In this document: one piece after another, positions 44,321 through 48,158 of the stretch
How positions within the stretch are numbered: position 1 is the stretch's first letter
How the letters are laid out: each line of letters opens with the position of its first letter
Origin: Hydrogenophilales bacterium
GTDB taxonomy: Bacteria > Pseudomonadota > Gammaproteobacteria > Burkholderiales > Eutrophovitaceae
Reading direction: 5' to 3'
Assembly: GCA_902601765.1 (NCBI GenBank)
Contig: CACKOO010000007.1
Span: 1 to 48,158 of the forward strand
Length of the DNA stretch: 48,158 nt
Notes under the pieces: model-generated
Databases searched by the model: none
Told to the model about the DNA's origin: nothing
The model's input: only the letters and a program-made list of their open reading frames with translations
Made by a program: the position numbers and the translations under genes

Positions 44321-45559
44321 TTAACAGAAATTTAGAATCAGTTTGTCAGGAAATTTTAGCGATTCGATATTCTCGAACTCACGGTGACCAACTAATTTCA
44401 GTATCACATCACTGTTGTCAAGCGCTTGTCCGAGGTCTGACGTTAGAGTAAGGTGTTTTCTGTTCTTGAGTACCTTTGGCAAAGTTTTGACATGTGGGTC
44501 AATTATTAGTAACTCACCCAGCTGGTCTTCATCTAGTTTTTTTATAATTTCCACAGCAGGACTTTCCCTAGTATCACCGATATTTGCTTTATAACCGATT
44601 CCTAGACATGCTATAGATTCTTTTCTTTTTGCTGCTTTAATATGTTTAAGTATTTTTTTATAGACAATATCAGTTCTATTACGATTAATCTTGCGGGCTA
44701 TTTGAATAATTTTAGATTCATCCGGTGCTGAGTGAACGATGAACCAAGGATCCACTGGTATGCAATGACCTCCTACTCCTATGCCAGGGTTTAGAATATC
44801 AACACGTGGATGGAGATTGGCAAGTTTTCTCACCTCCGAGGTATTGATTTCTAGTTTTTCACAAATCATATTCAATTCATTAGCAAAAGCAATATTCACA
44901 TCTCGATAAGAGTTTTCGGCGAGTTTTGTTAACTCTGCGGCTTTGGCATTAGTGATATGAATCTTTCCATCGATTATTTCCCTGTATAGAATTGCTGCTT
45001 GGTCTGAGCAGCTTGGAGTAAGGCCGCCAATAACTCGGTCGTTCTCTTGTAGCTCCTTAATAATATTCCCCGGCAGAACTCTTTCTGGGCAATACGCAAT
45101 ATTCACATCGCAATTTTCCTGGTTTTCACCTGGGAATTTTAAGTCTTGTCTTATTACTTGTAACCACTTAGAAACAAGAGCCGTAGTTCCGACTGGAGAG
45201 GTAGACTCTAGAATTATCAAGTCACCTCTTTTTAATACCTTAGCTATCGTATTTACGGCCTGCTTAACATACGAAAGATCCGGAGTAAGATCTTCAAGAA
45301 AAGGCGTAGGCACAGCAATAATAAAGGCCTGAGCAGGTTTTGGGCTATTATAAGCCTTCAGCATTCCATTGCTCACTGTTGTTTTGATCAAATGATCGAG
45401 ATGTGGTTCCTCAAAAGGGCTTTCCCCTTTGTTTATCAGGTCAATTTTATCATCGTCGACATCTAAGCCTGTAACTTTTATATTTTTAGAGGCGAATAGA
45501 ACGGCAGTCGGTAGACCTATATAGCCGAGGCCAATAACTGAAATATTTTTAAATTTCAT
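44321..45559 (-). CDS. wecC: UDP-N-acetyl-D-mannosaminuronate dehydrogenase
   Basis: NAD-dependent four-electron dehydrogenase that oxidises UDP-ManNAc to UDP-ManNAcA. It has 412 residues. Motifs: ISVIGLGYIGLPTAVLFAS, AVPTPFLEDLTPDLSYV, ESTSPVGTT, CPERVLPG, KLAENSYRDVNIAFANEL, and the catalytic cysteine in GVGGHCIPVDPWFIV, the WecC form. The tail has GIGYKANIGDTRESPA. Substrate is supplied by WecB, encoded on the other strand. Confidence 0.96.
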   Translation of the reverse strand: MKFKNISVIGLGYIGLPTAVLFASKNIKVTGLDVDDDKIDLINKGESPFEEPHLDHLIKTTVSNGMLKAYNSPKPAQAFIIAVPTPFLEDLTPDLSYVKQAVNTIAKVLKRGDLIILESTSPVGTTALVSKWLQVIRQDLKFPGENQENCDVNIAYCPERVLPGNIIKELQENDRVIGGLTPSCSDQAAILYREIIDGKIHITNAKAAELTKLAENSYRDVNIAFANELNMICEKLEINTSEVRKLANLHPRVDILNPGIGVGGHCIPVDPWFIVHSAPDESKIIQIARKINRNRTDIVYKKILKHIKAAKRKESIACLGIGYKANIGDTRESPAVEIIKKLDEDQLGELLIIDPHVKTLPKVLKNRKHLTLTSDLGQALDNSDVILKLVGHREFENIESLKFPDKLILNFC

Positions 45560-45572
45560 ATTTTAAAGACAT

Positions 45573-46475
45573 TCATTTTATTTCGTTTGATATCTCGGCG
45601 AGATATTCGCCGTAAGAAGTATTTTTAAGTTTTTTTGCTTGTGATTTCAACATTGATTTGGTGATCCATGAATTCCGATAGGCAAGTTCCTCTAGACATG
45701 CCACCTTTAAGCCTTGCCGTCTTTCAATTACTTGAATAAATTGGCTTGCTTCCATCAGACTGTTGTGAGTTCCTGTATCGAGCCAAGCAAATCCCCTTCC
45801 AAAGTTTTCCACCCTGAGTTCACCCGCATTGAGATAATGGTTATTGATGGTTGTAATTTCTAATTCTCCCCTATCTGATGGCCTAATTTGTTTGGCAATA
45901 TCAACCACTTTATTGTCATAAAAATATAAACCTGTGACAGCATAATTTGATGATGGGTTTTGGGGTTTTTCGGTGACAGAAAGTGCTTGATTATTTTCAT
46001 CAAAATCTACTACACCAAAGTTTTCTGGGTTGCTGACCGGGTAGCCAAAAATCGTAGCCCCATTTTTACGGGATTTCGCTTTTTCGAGAAATACTTTAAA
46101 TCCTTGGCCGAAAAATATATTATCACCAAGAACTAGGCACACGTTGTCATCTCCAATAAATTCACTTCCAATTATGAAGGCTTCAGCTAATCCATTTGGC
46201 AATGGTTGAATCGCGTAACTTAAATTAACACCGAAATCAGAACCGTCTCCTAGTAGTTTCATGAACTGAGCTTGGTCCTCTGGGGTAGTGATTATTAATA
46301 TATCCCTTATTTTCGCTAATAATAGAGCTGAAAGAGGATAGTAAATCATTGGTTTGTCAAAAACAGGAAGGAGCTGTTTTGATACAGATTTTGTGAGGGG
46401 GAATAAACGTGTTCCCGATCCTCCCGCAAGAATGATACCCTTCCAGTTTATTTTTTCATTTTTTATTTGTGCCAT
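45573..46475 (-). CDS. rfbA: Glucose-1-phosphate thymidylyltransferase
   Basis: RmlA/RffH enzyme of 300 residues that makes dTDP-glucose. Motifs: [70 protein letters not shown] and [16 protein letters not shown]. It supplies RfbB, encoded at 39846. The ATG overlaps the acyltransferase stop by 13 bases. Confidence 0.97.
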   Translation of the reverse strand: MAQIKNEKINWKGIILAGGSGTRLFPLTKSVSKQLLPVFDKPMIYYPLSALLLAKIRDILIITTPEDQAQFMKLLGDGSDFGVNLSYAIQPLPNGLAEAFIIGSEFIGDDNVCLVLGDNIFFGQGFKVFLEKAKSRKNGATIFGYPVSNPENFGVVDFDENNQALSVTEKPQNPSSNYAVTGLYFYDNKVVDIAKQIRPSDRGELEITTINNHYLNAGELRVENFGRGFAWLDTGTHNSLMEASQFIQVIERRQGLKVACLEELAYRNSWITKSMLKSQAKKLKNTSYGEYLAEISNEIK

Positions 46476-47221
46476 TTCCGAAACCCAAAGTCACATCCTG
46501 CAAACAAAAATCCCAAACGAGCATAAAGATTGATTACCCCAATGTTTGACGCTGAAACCAGTGTTTTAACACTTTTCACACCTTCGCGCTTTAATTGTTC
46601 AATAATAGATACCCAAAACCGATAAACCATAACTGGGTAAGTATCACGCACGCCCCCGAGAATCAAATCGACTTGACCAATGTTCGAGGGTCGCGAGATC
46701 GCCATGAAACCAATTGTTGAATTCTGAATTTTTTTTATAAATATAGTTTCTTGTTTTATTAGATCATTAATCCATAGCCTTTGGCGTGTTTTATTTTTTT
46801 CCTCTGTTATTGAAGGATCTTCAGCAAAACGTCCATATTTAAAGTTTTTTACAGCTATTTCTTGGATGGCAGGCAAATCATTTTGAGAGGCAATATCTAG
46901 TGCAAATGTTTTAGAGAATGCCGCAGGAGCTTGCCACATTTGAAGTTTATTTATGGAAACCGTGTGAGATACCTCGGTAATCCTGTACCCATTAGTTTGA
47001 GCATCTGAAATAACTTTTTTGTATTGTGAACCTATGCGCCCGTATGAAAGCTGAACATTTTTATTCTCTAGTTTTGTTGAAAGTTGCTCCCAGTTATGCA
47101 CGTAATGAGTACTATCGTGGAATGTTTCAGATTCTGGGTGTATTTTAAATTCCGCAGTTTTTACTGATAAAGCTCGAGAATCCCATGGGGTTAACAAGTA
47201 ACTTAAGTAATATTTATCCAT
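46463..47221 (-). CDS. WecD-like GNAT N-acyltransferase
   Basis: 252 residues. The N-terminal ~100 residues are WecD-like ([15 protein letters not shown], then [16 protein letters not shown]), and the GNAT core is in the C-terminal half: [31 protein letters not shown], and the acyl-CoA-binding end with [28 protein letters not shown]. WecD acetylates dTDP-Fuc4N at N4 with acetyl-CoA. Being next to an acyl ligase and a FabG-like reductase, this one may use another acyl-CoA. It is the likely partner of WecE. Confidence 0.82.
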   Translation of the reverse strand: MDKYYLSYLLTPWDSRALSVKTAEFKIHPESETFHDSTHYVHNWEQLSTKLENKNVQLSYGRIGSQYKKVISDAQTNGYRITEVSHTVSINKLQMWQAPAAFSKTFALDIASQNDLPAIQEIAVKNFKYGRFAEDPSITEEKNKTRQRLWINDLIKQETIFIKKIQNSTIGFMAISRPSNIGQVDLILGGVRDTYPVMVYRFWVSIIEQLKREGVKSVKTLVSASNIGVINLYARLGFLFAGCDFGFRKWHK

Positions 47222-47272
47222 TACCGTATTGAAAACCTTTGAAATTCACATGACTATTAGGCATCATAATAA

Positions 47273-47992
47273 TTAAGCGGTGCTGCCGCCATCAATTGTT
47301 AACGTCGTGCCAGTAATACGAGCAGCACCATTCGAAAGCAAAAACAGAACCGCCTCTGACACATCTAAAGTTGTTGGAATTCCAAGAGGAGATCTCCGTT
47401 CGATAGATTTCAGTTTCTTTCCTTCTAAACTTTCTGTCATTTTAGTCTTCATGAACCCTGGAGAAATACAATTCACGGTGATATGAGCTCTTCCCAATTC
47501 TCTTGACAAAGACTTAGTGAAGCCAATTAACCCAGCTTTGGTGGCTCCGTAGACTGCTAACCCGTTGAACCCCGTAGTGGCTGTTATAGATGATATATGG
47601 ATTATTCTTCCTTTTTTGTTTGTTAGCATTGACCTGCAAACGTATTTGCTTAGTAATATAGGTGCTTGAAGGTTTACTTTTAAGATTTTAGAAATCTCTG
47701 AGTTGTGTTGAGTTGCTAAAAGCCCATCTAGCCCAACACCAGCATTATTTATGAGTCCAAATATAGCGCCGTGTTTCTTTGTAATAGAGGATACCAAATT
47801 GGGAATGTCTTTGGTATTGGTTAAATCGTATTCATACAAGTCAACTAAACCGTTTGAGGCATCTGCTAGTGATTGTATATTGTGGTTATTTTTTCTATTG
47901 ATGCAAATAACCTGATAATCATTATTAATGAGGGTGTTCAAAATATCGTGTCCCAATCCACTGGAAGCTCCCGTCAATATGATTTTTTCCAT
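47273..47992 (-). CDS. FabG-like short-chain dehydrogenase/reductase
   Basis: 239-residue classical SDR. Motifs: ILTGASSGLGHDIL, LINNAGVGLDG, IIHISSITATTGFNG (catalytic Ser), YGATKAGLIGF (Tyr-x(3)-Lys) and ITVNCISPGFMKTKM; the end is GTTLTIDGG. The family includes 3-oxoacyl-ACP reductase. Its ATG overlaps the stop of an acyl ligase by one base. With that ligase and the WecD-like enzyme it may prepare a 3-hydroxyacyl group for the amino sugar; this is inference from context. Confidence 0.88.
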   Translation of the reverse strand: MEKIILTGASSGLGHDILNTLINNDYQVICINRKNNHNIQSLADASNGLVDLYEYDLTNTKDIPNLVSSITKKHGAIFGLINNAGVGLDGLLATQHNSEISKILKVNLQAPILLSKYVCRSMLTNKKGRIIHISSITATTGFNGLAVYGATKAGLIGFTKSLSRELGRAHITVNCISPGFMKTKMTESLEGKKLKSIERRSPLGIPTTLDVSEAVLFLLSNGAARITGTTLTIDGGSTA

Positions 47993-48158
47993 TATTGGAC
48001 CCTGTTAATTTTTCCGGAGTAACTGGTATCAATATTTTGTACTATTCTAATAAAGACTGGCCTCATATGCTTCTCTAGCTTTTGGCGTAACATTTTTTTT
48101 AATTTGTGCAAGATAATGTCATTATCTTTGTTTGTATGATTTAAAACAATATCGGCAG
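47992..48158 (-). CDS. AMP-forming acyl ligase, C-terminal 54 residues only
   Basis: The open frame from the window edge ends at TAA 47994-47992, one base shared with the fabG start. The visible tail LRQKLEKHMRPVFIRIV followed by SYSGKINR matches the end of acyl-CoA or acyl-ACP synthetases, with the catalytic lysine in SGKINR. The adenylation domain is outside the window. Confidence 0.8.
   Translation of the reverse strand, partial: ADIVLNHTNKDNDIILHKLKKMLRQKLEKHMRPVFIRIVQNIDTSYSGKINRVQ

Overview
The window is AT-rich (visibly around 37% G+C) and gene-dense. Short or overlapping spacers, a complete-looking run of type II secretion genes and a large surface-polysaccharide locus with enterobacterial-common-antigen-type sugar genes suggest a free-living, probably aquatic gammaproteobacterium. 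No rRNA, tRNA, CRISPR array or insertion sequence was seen, so the genus cannot be fixed.

Region 1 (1-11141, minus strand) reads right to left as a single unit: a 52-residue lipoprotein, a ~760-residue exported protein, a membrane-anchored protein with a TonB-like N-terminus, then gspG-H-I-J-K-L-M-N-D and the start of gspE. The order is a rotation of the classical cluster. No gspC or gspF lies in the window. The exported protein is a natural candidate substrate or surface partner of this secretion system. A 644-base divergent spacer separates it from region 2.

Region 2 (11786-27971, plus strand) is the first half of the polysaccharide locus. It holds a five-repeat SLBB export protein, a WecA-type initiating transferase, a Wzz-type chain-length protein and GDP-mannose to GDP-fucose genes (manC, fcl, gmd). 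A GmhA-like isomerase follows. The last part is an unusual cassette: a DUF4910/DUF2172 aminopeptidase-like protein, a methyltransferase, a NeuA-like CMP-sugar synthetase, two Gfo/Idh oxidoreductases, a formyltransferase and a GNGPSL-motif protein that may use the CMP-sugar. No nonulosonate synthase (NeuB) is present, so the activated sugar is unknown.

Region 3 (27972-29651) is a gene graveyard: a decayed copy of an ABC flippase gene on plus, and on minus a phytanoyl-CoA-dioxygenase-type gene broken by one frameshift and a decayed methyltransferase. These are marks of past cassette exchange.

Region 4 (29652-40856, plus strand) carries an orphan acidic protein, an intact PglK/MsbA-type ABC flippase, an anchored beta-propeller protein like the plant GINT1 N-terminal domain, two GT4 glycosyltransferases, TylF- and FkbM-type methyltransferases, wecE, wecB and rfbB.

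Region 5 (40965-48158, minus strand) converges on region 4. Read right to left it has the C-terminus of an AMP-forming acyl ligase, a FabG-like reductase, a WecD-like N-acyltransferase, rfbA, wecC, a GT-B-like surface-carbohydrate protein, a methyltransferase-like protein and an alpha/alpha-toroid protein. Regions 4 and 5 together encode UDP-ManNAcA (WecB, WecC) and an N-acylated dTDP-Fuc4N (RfbA, RfbB, WecE, WecD-like). The ligase and reductase hint that the acyl group is not plain acetyl. No Wzx or Wzy with many membrane spans is visible, so export of the finished glycan probably depends on the ABC flippase.
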